Shown here: piece after piece, positions 23,641 through 34,266 of the stretch
Layout of the letters: every line of letters begins with the position of its first letter
Numbering within the stretch: the first letter of the stretch is position 1
Assembly: GCA_900660155.1 (NCBI GenBank)
Contig: CABFPE010000042.1
Span: 421,207 to 485,206 of the forward strand
DNA: 64,000 bases
Reading direction: 5' to 3'
From: Hofstenia miamia
Lineage: Eukaryota; Xenacoelomorpha; Acoela; Hofsteniidae
Position numbers and translations under genes: made by a program
The notes under the pieces: model-generated
Database searches by the model: none
What the model saw: only the letters and a program-made list of their open reading frames with translations
Told to the model about the DNA's origin: nothing

Positions 23641-23800
23641 AGGGTACTGAATCAGTGGCAGATATGGTGGCCCACCAGTTGGGTTTTGGCCACCCGTGCA
23701 CCAGTGGACCACCAGTGGCTAGCTGGTGGTCCACCAGTCGTCCACTGTTGGCTAATTGGTGGGCCACTGGTGGCAAAATTTTAATTTAAGCATTAGAGCA
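23641..23800. repeat. Cluster of CCACCAG/CTGGTGG palindromic words
   Basis: Within about 120 bases the words CCACCAG, ACCAGTGG, CTGGTGG and CCACTGG occur repeatedly in both orientations (GTGGACCACCAGTGG, GCTGGTGGTCCACCAG, GGGCCACTGGTGG). The strand could fold into several competing hairpins. It shares its core with the tandem array at 24311-24475. Confidence 0.8.
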
Positions 23801-24310
23801 ATGTCTCAAATGTAGCAACAGCAAACTTTTATATAACTAGAGTTTAAACATTGCAGTTTAAACTAACACAAACCCAAAAAAGGGTTGAAGGAAATCCTAG
23901 CAAGCTCACAATTTACATTGAATTAAGATTGACAATGGAAAGCATAATGAATTTTTTATTATAACCAATAACAACAAGCACACAAAAATGCCCAATTTCG
24001 ATTTAATTTTCAATTTCCAAAGAAATTGCAATTTTTAAACATTATTTTTTCCAATAATTAAAAATATATTTTGCCCAATTTTAGGTATTCATGTAGACAT
24101 TGATTTCAAGGTCCACAAATAATCGTGAATAAATTATTTTGAAATTTCATTCTGCCTATATATCTTATAATTTTTGCAAACGGAAAATTGCAAAAAAGCT
24201 CTTCACAATGAATTTTATATGTTTATGAGATCTAAGAGAGGATAATAATGAATAATATTTTACTTGCAAGCATTAGCTCATATATTATTTATGATGAAGA
24301 GTAAATCAGA

Positions 24311-24475
24311 TGTCACTAGCAGTCCACCAGTGGTCCACTGGTGGCTATGAGTGGCTGAAATTGCTACTACTGCCACTACTTATCCACCAGTGGTCCACTG
24401 GTGGCCATGAGTGGCTGTAATTGCCACTCCTGCCACTGCTTCCCCACCAGTGGTCCACTGGTGGTGGCTACATGG
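24311..24475. repeat. 60-bp tandem repeat with a perfect hairpin in each unit
   Basis: CCACCAGTGG and its complement CCACTGGTGG, separated by a single T, start at 24324, 24384 and 24444, so the period is exactly 60. Between them lies GAGTGGCTG, a TTGC-ACT segment and CTGCCACT. GC content is far above the surroundings. The array sits between inverted R1 copies. Confidence 0.92.
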
Positions 24476-24892
24476 GTATGGAGCCTACAATATGTGGTTG
24501 CATAGTTTCTTATTTGCACAAATTAATTTAACCTTCATTCAGTGACGGCTCATGCTAGGCAAGCAAATATTTTGAAGCAACCAAACTAGTATAAATAATA
24601 AACCATGAAAAATATATTTATAAGTGAAATACCTGAGGGCAATTATTTCAAAAAGATATTTGTAATATTATTATTATAAAAATAAGATTAGTCCTGCAGT
24701 TCATTTAGTAAACCATTTTCAAGAAAAATTGCTAATAATTTCTTTAGTTTTTGCTGCTCTAATCAGTTACTCTTGTATTTGTTTAAATTTGCTTTAAACA
24801 GAAAATAATTTATTTTGCTAAGGAAGTCAACAAATAATGCATTTCAAAATATCCAATATGAATTTTGTTGATTTACAATTGGAGCCATGCCA

Positions 24893-25985
24893 ATGATAAC
24901 AAACTTGAGATTAATTACAAAGTTTTTCAAAATTGCAAAAATTAGAGTAGAAGTTTAGAGCAGAAATGGCAGTTGAGTGCAATCACATTTAAATTCTTCA
25001 AAGTTTCTTAAATTTAATAATTCTATAGAATGGCATTTGCATAGGGATGTGAAACTGGCCTCCTCTTGAGTGCATATGCATATGATGCCAATTTACATCA
25101 AAATATGTCTTTATTAAATTATCCAAGTTTCATTTGATTTTTGAAAAAATTGGTTGCACATTAGTAGAAAAAATTCGTATTGCATTAACAAATCCTATAA
25201 ATTTTCAACATTTCTGTCAAAGAAAAACAAATGGCTATTGTATTTGTACAAGGATAAAAATGCGAAAAAGTCATTATCCCAGATAGGAGCCTTGCTCAAA
25301 TATATTCTGTTTCTGGCACTGCTTGAATAGGGCAATGTTTTTGATTGATATTTAAATAATATCATTTTTAGTTTTGGGTTATTGTATGGAATGAAAATAT
25401 TTTGCCTGATTCTTTTACAACAACACAACAGTGTTTCAATCAATGTGAAACAAATGAATGTACTGCTTGCCTTGCTAGCTAAATCTTTGCACAATGAGAT
25501 GAAGAAAACACTTGAGTGAGCATAGGTACAACATTAAAGCAATTCGTAATGAATGTTGTTTTAACACAAACTAAGTATTTATGATTTGTACAATAGTATA
25601 GATATAAATTCATACAATTAAAAATGAAATTCATTTATTAAAGAATTATTGGGCAAGCCCTGCTTGTCTTGCTTACACACACAAGCTGCCTATGCCTCAT
25701 GATTAATAAAAATTTAAATTTCATTGTACAATGCTTAAGTAAAAAGATTCTGCATTCTATAGGCTGTTGATTGACAATTGCTCTGATTGGTGGCCTAAAT
25801 TAATTTTGAATGATGCATATATGTAACTGATGTTAAAAAGCTTTAAGCTGATGTTCATTGCAATAAGCACTATTCCTCCAAATTCCATGGTTACCCAATT
25901 ACCTGAATAATTTATTAATCATGCATATGAGTGTTATTAGGTTAGAGTGTGCATGTGGAATTGGAAAACCACAAAAACCTCATTC
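24893..25985 (-). repeat. Repeat R1, copy d (inverted, longest copy)
   Basis: Complement of the R1 copies at 18652-19284, 20641-21330 and 22190-22758, which together cover it end to end. Homology stops at about 24893, where the 20598-22801 element's terminal repeat begins in the other copy, and at about 25985 (word ATTGTGTACACAATAG). It abuts AT-rich sequence about 290 bases before the left end of the Polinton. Confidence 0.8.
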
Positions 25986-26274
25986 AATTGTGTACACAAT
26001 AGACAATTAATCATTGAAAGTTACTATGAAATATTTCACAAAAAAATTGCTTTGTATTGTATGAAGAAGTATAGTACTAAAATTTTCAATAAGTGTGACA
26101 TAATCCCATGTGCGGTCAAGATGAGAAAAAGAATGGGAACAATTAAGACTCAATTGTAATAATTATGAATTGTACACACATGGTTATTATAATTTGATTA
26201 TTTGTAAAAATTATAAAAAGCAGTATTTGATATTGATTTACTCAGCAGTATTATGACAAAAATCAAAGGACAAT

Positions 26275-27480
26275 ATCACACACACTAATTAATGCTGACA
26301 TGCATAATTAACAGCAGACAAAGAAAAACCAGGAAACTGTTAAACTGTCAACAATGTTTTATAACAGGTACTAGCCAAGTATTTGATTGTTTACAATTAT
26401 TCATTATAAATTGATGTGATTGATATTATTGGTGATGAATGAATTTTACTGGTTTCACTTCTTAATTTTGTCAGTTTTTTAATATTAAAATGGAAAGCTA
26501 AATGTTCAAGCACTAGAGAAATCCTTTGGTGGTCCCCAAATACAATTAACAGAATTCTGGAGTAGCCTGCACTCTATAGCCTTTCAAAAGTGTGGTGTGG
26601 CCAGTAGCTGAGATTTCTCAATTTGCTTTTAATTTAGGAATAGGGATAGGGATATTTATCTGTTATAGATTTCCTATTGTTTGTTACACAAAGATTCTTA
26701 TTATTACTTTTATACCAGCCCTTTCTAGATCTGAAATGCTTTACAATTACTATGTACTTTTTTGCACAGTTTATTTACTTATCAGTAAATTAGTGGACTA
26801 TCAACTGACTTATGAAACAGTTTTATTGCAGATGGTATTGATTGTTCACATGTATGAAAGGTTAACATGTACTATTATATCTGTAGGGTTATTATATGTA
26901 AGGCAAAATAACAAGTGAAAGCACCAAGGTTGCATTACTTTCTTTTATTTACATAGCAATAATAACAAGGACAATCAATGCACTAAATTATTAAGTTATC
27001 ACACACACACTATCCCTGAGACAACATTCCATGCACTGAGAGAACCATTGGTTTCCACTGCAATGTCCAAGTAGAAGCTGGAGCTGTCACCAATGAAGAT
27101 ATCTTTTGTGCATCAATTTGCATTGGCTTTCAACCCTCTATTCCATCCACTGCTCTCAATCTAAATAAACTGTTGTTAGTTCAAGCATTCAGGAATGCTA
27201 ATGCAATATTAATTTAGTTAATAAGTTAAACACCAAAGTAGGTTGAGAAAGTTTTGGGTTCTGTTACANGTGTTATGATCGAGCAAGCATTCAGGAATGC
27301 TAATGCAATATTAATTTAGTTAATAAGTTAAACACCAAAGTAGGTTGAGAAAGTTTTGGGTTCTGTTACACTTTACATCTTGCATATACTAAAGGAAATT
27401 GATGAGCAACTTCTGATTTATAGTGAAATCAGTGCTGACAAGATTCTACATGAGTATAAATAAATTCTCAAATGTTTGTA
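26275..27480 (+). repeat. Polinton left terminal inverted repeat
   Basis: Complementary to 30175-31245 over nearly its full length; shared landmarks are ACAGGTACTAGCCAAGT, GGAAAGCTAAATGTTCAAGC and TTATATCTGTAGGG. It is longer than the right repeat because 27183-27269 is duplicated at 27284-27370 around a single N. Confidence 0.88.
27183..27370. repeat. 87-bp direct duplication around a single N
   Basis: 27183-27269 and 27284-27370 appear identical. Between them are one N (27270) and 13 bases. The right terminal repeat carries this segment only once, so the duplication is probably an unmerged contig overlap. Confidence 0.85.
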
Positions 27481-27628
27481 TTGAATATGCTTAACAGTAT
27501 CTCAAAGATAGTGGTCTGCCCTTTGTTGGGCTTGTGTTTGTTTAAACAGCAAAGTTTGAACTGCTTAGCAATATAAAATTTTATTTTGCATACAAAACTA
27601 ATGCTAAAACAAGCATGTGACAACATAT

Positions 27629-27800
27629 AACAACATTGTTAAGACCTCAAAATATTGCTGTTTCATGAATAAAAAACAACCAAATGTGACGTTGTTGAAG
27701 CAACATTGTTTTGACCAATGAAATGGTACCATTTCAATGTTAAAACAACGTTGTTTTTGACACATAAAACAACCACATAACAACCCAAAACAACGTTGTT
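27629..27800. promoter_or_regulatory. Four near-palindromes AACAACNTTGTT plus an 18-bp perfect palindrome
   Basis: AACAACATTGTT at 27629-27640, GCAACATTGTTT at 27700-27711, AACAACGTTGTT at 27744-27755 and again at 27789-27800. Two copies are followed by AGACCT. Between the second and third copies lies TGAAATGGTACCATTTCA (27719-27736), a perfect palindrome. The cluster lies between the left terminal repeat and the integrase remnant, where a promoter would be expected, but it could equally be a small foldback insertion. Confidence 0.5.
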
Positions 27801-27864
27801 TAGACCTTAAACTGTTATCTGGGGTCAGTGTATTATTGTATTTGGCATTGATGAAATATGGACT

Positions 27865-28540
27865 ATGGATTTAGCAGTTGTTGAAAGTCTAGCATCACAT
27901 AATAGAGGGATAAAGTACTTGATTGTTTGTTATGATATTTTGTCAAAAAAAGTTCGTGTGCAGCCATTGTATAATAAAACTGCTAGTCATGTGTTGTCTG
28001 CTTTTAAAAAATTTGATAACTGGCATAATGTGAAAAAGATTTGGGTTGATAGGAGTACAGACTTTAAAATAGTGTTTAATGATTTCTGCAATAGAAATAA
28101 TATAACAGTGTGTAGCACAAATTCAAACATGAAAGCAGAGTGATAAGGAGTTTGAAAGAAATTCTATTAAAGTATCTACACTTTAGCAGGGGTTATAAAT
28201 ATATAGATAAACTTCAACAAATTGTTGGTGTCTTAAATTCCAGAGTAAATCGTACAATAGGCATGTCTCCAAATTCTGTAAGAAAAAAGCATGTACCATA
28301 CTTTGTTGGAAAACTAATTACTGTTAGTAATAAGCATTACTGACCAGCGTTGTTTTGCATTGGTGATCTGGTAAGAATTTCAAAATCCAAATACAAATTT
28401 TGAAAAGGCTATTCACCACAATTTCAAACTGAGGTTTTTATAATAATAGTGACGATCATGGTGAAATAATTAAAGGAAAATTCTACCAGCAGGAATTGAC
28501 TAGAGTAATTAGGAAGTGTGCATGGACAAGAATAGAATAG
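27865..28540 (+). pseudogene. Polinton integrase remnant
   Basis: Retrovirus-like integrase that joins Polinton DNA to the host. The first open stretch (92 codons) carries DLAVVESLASHNRGIKYLIV, with the first acidic residue in DLA, then ILSKKVRVQPLYNKTA and WVDRSTDF with the second Asp. The second stretch (28140-28343) has SLKEILLKYLHF, YIDKLQQIVGVLNSRVNRTI and GMSPNSV, the usual ending of the catalytic core. Downstream, up to about 28540, the plus strand still shows GDLVRISKSKY and KGKF segments of the C-terminal DNA-binding part. A fossil with several breaks. Its position just inside the left terminal repeat is normal for Polintons. Confidence 0.85.
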
Positions 28541-28649
28541 TAAAAATAACCTATACATTTAATTGTCAAATCATTCAGTATGAGAGCAATATTATAGTGA
28601 ACAAGCAAGTGGTAGAAACCCTACAGCAATAACTCATCAAAAAGGATTT

Positions 28650-28860
28650 AGAGTGATTACCACTAGCATTGAAAATAATTTCACCCTTGAAAAATGTATT
28701 AAGCAATATTGGTAATGAGATTTTGGATGAATCACTTTTGGGTTTAAACAACACAGTCACTGGCAAAAATGTGAAAAAAAGTTTTAAAATGAAGAATTGC
28801 CAATGTAGCAAAAAACACAGTCAGGAATCAATTTAATAAATGACGTCAGAATCACAAACA
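28650..28860 (+). pseudogene. Small basic protein remnant, Polinton-type
   Basis: Between integrase and capsid remnants the plus strand reads GNEILDESLLG and then GKNVKKSFKMK. An aliphatic 'DE-L-G' segment followed by a Lys-rich tail fits the small basic proteins found before the capsid gene in many Polintons. The evidence is short and the call tentative. The minus-strand open stretches over 28575-29089 are shadows. Confidence 0.35.
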
Positions 28861-29045
28861 AACTGGTAATGGTTTCTCCAAGCCAGGGAGGATAACAAAA
28901 ACAATTAAAACAAAATACGGAATTAAACAATTTACAGTTTCCAGAGCAAAAAAATAACTTAAACCTAGTCCACACAAAGTGAAAAAGAAACCCATCATAA
29001 AGAAAACTGACATTTTTAAGAATTTGGTATAAATAGCTGTACACA

Positions 29046-29363
29046 TTGACAAATGATATTAGTTTGATCCCTGTCATGACCACATTCACTCATTCTTGTT
29101 TTGCTATTTTTAAATGTGATAAGGTGTTGGTAAACTTTAATGCAGGTAGAACACATGAATATTTCGCAACTTCTGGTTTTAATGGACCACTCATTGAATT
29201 AAATTTCAGGTCGGAGCAAAATGAGTACATTGATTTGCAGAGTATACATCTTGGTTTATCAGTCAAAATTGTACGCAAAAGTGATGGTGGGAACCTAGTT
29301 TGGGATGACGCAGACAATACAAAACAATATCAAGATTGTTTAACAAATAACCCCTTACACTAA
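29046..29363 (+). pseudogene. Polinton capsid-type protein fragment (PY / F54H12.2-like)
   Basis: The open stretch of 105 codons contains PLIELNFRSEQNEYIDLQSI followed by HLGLSVKIVRKSDGGNL. The pattern 'IEF-GS-EYIDL-T-L-VK-KI-DG--L' is what I recall for the N-terminal part of the large Polinton protein often annotated as F54H12.2-like and predicted to be the jelly-roll major capsid protein. The homology stops where a Tc1-like copy begins on the opposite strand, so the gene seems to have been cut by that insertion. Fossil; only a small part of the usual gene is present. Confidence 0.65.
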
Positions 29364-29374
29364 TTGTTTAGAAA

Positions 29375-30150
29375 TTATAGTTTATATAAATGGTATTTTA
29401 CGAGTTTTGTTTGAAGTATGTGCTCTTTCCCCATCTTGTTGCAGTAGCCAACTGTCAGGGTACATTGTGTTAGCATAGGGCTTGAGCTTCTCTATAATTG
29501 TGATGTATTTATTGGATTCAACATTGCTTTTTACTACAGTAATGTAGAAAACTTTGTGAGAAAGTGCAACCCATACCATCACATGAGTTGAAAACTTGGT
29601 CATACATTTTTTGTGGTGCTCTACCAACTTTGCACCAGTATTTTATTGTGTTCAAATGCAGATGAAAGAGGCACTTGTCTGTAATGAAAACGTTGTTCCA
29701 GGCAAAGCTCTCCATATCTCAACAAAAAAACAATCATTTTCAGATGTGCTTCTGGGTTAGAAATGGAATGTTGTGTCATTTCTTTTTGGTAATGCCAGCA
29801 CTTTTCAATCTTCTCTGGTGGTTCTTTCAGAAACTGCTGGTTGGGCCCAATCCATTAGTTGGTTTTTAATTTCTCTAGCAGAATATTCGGGATGGGCGAT
29901 TGCAAGTTTCACAAGACTCTTTTGGTTGTTTCCCGAAATTTTTTTGGGACAGCCACCTCCCTGTTTCTTTCTTTGTACAACTTCTTCAAATTCTGATATA
30001 AAGTTTGTTTAGACACTGTGTTGCATTCAATAACGTCTTAAAATTTCTTTCTCCAAGTGAGTAAAATCATGAAGTGTTTCCTTTTTGTTCTCACTGCAAG
30101 CCATTACATGAAAAGAGTTCATTTGTTTCAGTTTTCCCACTATAATTTTG
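29375..30150 (-). mobile_element. Tc1/mariner-type transposon fragment nested in the Polinton
   Basis: Minus-strand transposase pieces. 29518-29715 has FITDKCLFHLHLNTIKYW with the first catalytic Asp. 29382-29627 has THVMVWVALSHKVF and LLQQDGERAHTSNKT with the second. Further upstream, to about 30080, the minus strand reads segments like SERTTREDWKVLALPKRN, the DNA-binding half. Nothing follows the second Asp, so the third catalytic block and the 3' end are missing. The pieces lie in different frames. The QQDGARAHT-type motif points to the IS630-Tc1-mariner superfamily. No terminal repeats could be read. The insertion postdates the Polinton. Confidence 0.75.
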
Positions 30151-30174
30151 TTAATATGAGCATTAAATTAATAT

Positions 30175-31245
30175 AAAGCATTGTGTAGAATCTTGCCAAC
30201 ACTATTTTTGCTATAATTTACAAGTTGCTAATCCATTCTCTGGGTATATGCAAAGTATAGGGTGTGACAGATCCCTAACTTTCTCAACCTAGCTTTCTGC
30301 TTAGTTTATTAACTGAATTATTGTGCATTAGCATTCCTTAATGCTTAAACTAATCAAGGTTTATTTAGATTGAGAACAGTAGATGGAATACAGGGTTGAA
30401 ACCTGGTGCAGAGCAATGAGCATCAAGAGACATCTTCATTGGTTAAAGCTCCAGCTTTTACTTGTTCTTCATAGTGGAAACCAGTTGGTGATTCAGGTGA
30501 CTCAGTGCATGGATGGATACCTCAGTGATAGTGTGTGTGTGTGATAACTTATTAATTTAGTGCTTTGATTGTCCTTGTTATTATGACTATGTAAATAGAA
30601 GGAAATAATGCAACCATGGTGCTTTAGCTTGTTATTTTGCCTTACATATAATAGCCCTACAGATATAATGATACATGTCAACCTTTTGTACATGTGAACA
30701 ATCAATGCAGTCAGCAATAAAGTTAGTTTGTAAATCAGTCAATAGTCCACTAAAGTACTAAATAGTAAATACATCGTACAAAAGAACTGCACATTAAACA
30801 GGTAAAGTAATATAGAAGTAATCATAATAATCTGTGAGTAACAAACAATAGGAAAGCTATAATGGGCAAAAATCCCTATCCCTATTCATAACTTATAAGC
30901 ACATCAAGAAATCTACAGCTACCAACCTCATCACACTTTTGAAAGGCTGAGTGTGAGGCTGCTCCAGAATTCCATTAATTGTGTTCAGGGACCACCATAT
31001 GATTACTCTAGTGCTTGAACATTTAGCTTTCCATTTAACTATTAAATAACCTGACAAAAAGTAATGAAGTAAATCCAGTAAAATTTGTTCATCATCAAAT
31101 CAAACAATCAATGCATATTTATAGCACATTTAAGTAAATAATCAAACACTTGGCTAGTACCTGTTGATTGAAGCTTGTTTACAATTTTCCCTGCATTTCT
31201 TGTTCTGCTTTAATTACACAATGTCAGCTTTAATTAGTATACACT
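30175..31245 (-). repeat. Polinton right terminal inverted repeat
   Basis: Complement of the left repeat at 26275-27480. Its outer end reads TAATTAGTATACACT, after which homology stops. A (GT)n stretch near 30531 pairs with (CA)n near 27001 in the left repeat. Confidence 0.88.
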
Positions 31246-32688
31246 GTTTGGTCATCTGATGTTTGCGAATACTACCAAGTTAATTTAAATATAAAACTGC
31301 TTCAAACATTTTACAAAATAAATAATCTATCATATCCATGTCTTTTACATTTAATCAATATTACATTTTAGTCTTAGTTACTTCCATTCTTTCTCTCACT
31401 TTGACCACACATTGTTTCTGATGGATTATGGCATAATTGCATTTGATAAATCAACATAGATCTCATCATGTATTAAAAGATCAGGTATATATTTGTATAT
31501 AGTGGTTACTGAGAAACTCACCTTTGAATAGTTGTGCCATTTTTTTTTCACTAGGTATACATTGCAGATTTTTGTTTAAATAAATATCTGGACAAAAATC
31601 GTTAGTATAGCACCCTCTTAACCAAATAAAATCAAGGGAGCAGCCAGATTATGATATTGGATTGTTTGTGATCAAAACTGTCCAAATGCACTGAAGAAGT
31701 ATATTATCATGACCACTTGAACAGTGACATCGAACTTTATTTGGCCATATAATAATAAACAATATGGAGATAAACCATTAAAAGACACTTGCTCAAAAAC
31801 AGATTAATCATAATACTAAATTTTCATACAGTTATAGCAAGAAAGGATTGTTCTGCAAACTTTGTGTGCTTGCCCAGCCTACAGAGACTAACCAACGCAG
31901 ATATGGAATCAGATCCAAAATTTTAAGATCTGATCCAATCCTATCCCAATTTTTAGTTTTCATTCTGAAACAGATCCGAAAATAAATAAGTATTCTAACA
32001 ATAAATAAACATGGACTTAAATACATTTAAGTTTTTTCAAATGTGAATAGAAAATTTTAAGTGCTTCAACACTGTCTTGAGAAAAAAAATAAATGTATAC
32101 AATATATCATGAGGGGCAGCTTCAGGTTTAGACCAGGTATTGGATGACTTATGCAATAGTGCATGCAAATCCACTCAAATGAAGTGAATCCCTTATAACT
32201 TAAAAGCAATTTATTAAAAAAATCAATTTTAAATTTTGAAATATTACAATAGAATCAAATGCTTTTCTAGTACTACAATCTAATACAGTCAATTTTAGTC
32301 AAGCAAACCAAAAAATTACAAAAAATATTTTTGACAAAATTTTGGTCAATGTTCATCTATGTTTGAAATAGATTGCTTCTTTTATCTGTAATTGTCCACC
32401 CACAAGAAGCAAGTTTGCTTCTGATTGGTGTGACTTTGATTATCAGGGAAAATCAATAATTGCTTTACCAAAACTCCAACAAATTCATTTCTTTGCTTAT
32501 TTGTAAGCTTTGTAGTAATCTAATTCCTAAAATTGTGTCAACTATAATCAAAATATTTATAGAGTTTTAGTAGTTGAGTTTCTTATGGTATTACCACCTT
32601 ATAAATTTATTATGTCCACATCCAAAAATCACCATTTTGCAATGTTACTATAAATTTAGAATTGAAGTTGTTTCAATCAACAAGATGA
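31246..32688. other. AT-rich spacer, no gene; contains R3
   Basis: No coding family recognised. R3 occurs inverted at about 31900-32060 (AATCAGATCCAAAATTTT, GAAACAGATCCGAAAAT). TTCAACACTGTCTTG near 32064 also occurs near 3446. Confidence 0.45.
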
Positions 32689-32821
32689 TGTAATTAACCT
32701 TATTAGAATAATAAAATAATTTATTGTGTCTACCTAATGTTACAATTGGCTATATATTGTAAACCACAACTTGTGGGGGAGACCAGATCCTACATGTGAG
32801 GTTTACCATCAGCATGGCACA
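32689..32821 (-). repeat. LTR of the gypsy-type element (3' side)
   Basis: 133 bp, TG...CA ends. Pairs with 38168-38296. On the element's own strand it reads TGTGCC...TTACA and contains AATAAA. Confidence 0.8.
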
Positions 32822-32840
32822 TCTCTCCTTTCCAGATTGA

Positions 32841-34240
32841 TCAGGCAAATCTTTGGTTTGAGTTGACTGGGCATTCATAAAATTGAGGAGGTTGTCTATT
32901 CCTAGTTGGCTTTTTTTGTGCAAAAAATTTTTGATAGGCTTTTGTTGGGTTGGCGAGTACTTTGTGGTAGACTTTCATTAGAGGTTCCCTGCTCTGGCAA
33001 TGGTAAAGGTATTTCAAAGTCTCTCCAATCACAGACACTCCTTCCTTCTGAACTTAGTGGTATGAGGTGACGTTGGTTTCTTCTTATAATTTTTGATTGT
33101 ACTTTTATCAGATAAGATCTTGGTGCTGGGGGTCTTCTGACTATCTCCCCAGTCACATCTCTGAGATTAGTGATGTGTACAGTGTCTCCTTTTCCAAGCT
33201 TAGATAAATCCTTTGCAGTATGATTGTAATTCTTCTTTTGACTTTCTTTGTATCTTTGTTTGTTTTCCATAAACTTCTTTTGGGATATCATCTTTGGTTT
33301 TAACAAGTTTTTGGGTATAATGTTGCTGGCTCTTAAGATATGACTAAAAACAGTTCAGCAGGCAAAAATTGGCTAAAACTAAGCAGTGTATTATTGCACT
33401 GTAGTATTGAAAGTCTATAATCAGGACCTTTCTTATACATTAATTTAATTGTTCTTACAGCATGCTCTGCCATTGCATTAGACTGTGGGAAGCAGGGACT
33501 ACTTAGAGTCAGCTTAACTCTGTATGTCTTTGTGAATTGTCTAATCTCCACAGAACCAATGATACCATTAGGTATCCCATGTTGTGACATCATCTCCTTA
33601 ATCTTCTCAGTAACTGCTAATGCAAGTCTGTAACATTGTAAAAATCGTGAGTAGAAGTCTTTGCAAATCAACAAGGTCTTTGATTCAGCTTGGGTAATAT
33701 CTACGGATATTTTATAAAAGGTACTCTTGGATGTTCATGATATATGATTGGCTACTTTTTATTTGCTGCTGGGTGCATTTTGCAAACTGTGCCTTTCAAT
33801 GTTTTCTGACATTTTTGGCCAAAAGAAAAACTGTTGTACATATGTTTTAGTTTTGTTTAATCCCAAAAGGGATCCATGAATTTCGGAATATACACTTGGT
33901 TTTGCTGCATTATTAAATCATCATGAATGTGCATTTCATGTTTGATCTTTTCTATGTTTTTTTTATCTGCCCCTTCTAATTGCTGTCTTTGTGGCCATGA
34001 CTTTCTGATAAATTTCATAACCTTTGCTGCAATTTGATCTTGACAGATCTCTTTCCTAAGTTTTGACTTGTCAATATTATCAGGGATTTCTATTGTGTGA
34101 ACTGCAGCTGACAACTGCATCTCTATATTACTTGACATTTCAGGAGGAAGGTTTAATCTTGACAATGTATCTGCTAAGTATAATTGATGCCCTAGTTTGT
34201 ATGTTAGCCTAAGAGTAGGATACTTTTGCAGAACTACCAC
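32841..34240 (-). pseudogene. Gypsy-type integrase remnant
   Basis: On the minus strand: a tether and zinc-binding-side region (33857-34240, with ADTLSRLNLPPE just after RNase H, as in many gypsy polyproteins), the catalytic core (33333-33674, with LICKDFYSRFLQC, HGIPNGIIG and FPQSNAMAEHAVRTIK), and the C-terminal basic region (32902-33306, with LGKGDTVHI and PRSYLIKVQSKIIRRNQRHL, the strand-rich segment typical of the K02A2.6-like gypsy lineage). Fossil with several breaks. Confidence 0.85.
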
Positions 34241-34266
34241 TCATAGTCAGTTTCCACATTTACTTC

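Larger units (their letters stand above)
26275..31245 (+). mobile_element. Small Polinton (Maverick) with long terminal inverted repeats, broken
   Basis: Two terminal inverted repeats of about 1.1-1.2 kb (26275-27480 and 30175-31245) enclose only 2.7 kb. That interior holds an integrase remnant, a small basic-protein remnant and a piece of a capsid-type gene, all on the plus strand, and then an inserted Tc1-like copy. Typical Polintons are 15-20 kb with polymerase, protease, ATPase and capsid genes; this copy is a reduced, fossil form. The right end reads AGTGTATACTAATTA inward, which fits the AG start of the superfamily. The left end is more diverged and no target duplication could be read. 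The two repeats differ at roughly one base in ten by eye, so the copy is fairly old. Confidence 0.8.

Noticed and set aside
24311-24475. Possible CRISPR-like regular repeat
   Set aside because: Units are directly adjoining 60-bp tandem repeats without unique spacers, in an animal genome.
28575-29089. Hydrophobic minus-strand open frames that look like membrane proteins
   Set aside because: They are the complement of Lys-rich, AT-rich plus-strand sequence between the integrase and capsid remnants.
32841-33038. Separate minus-strand frame at the end of the integrase
   Set aside because: Overlaps the integrase C-terminal region in another frame and has no motif of its own.
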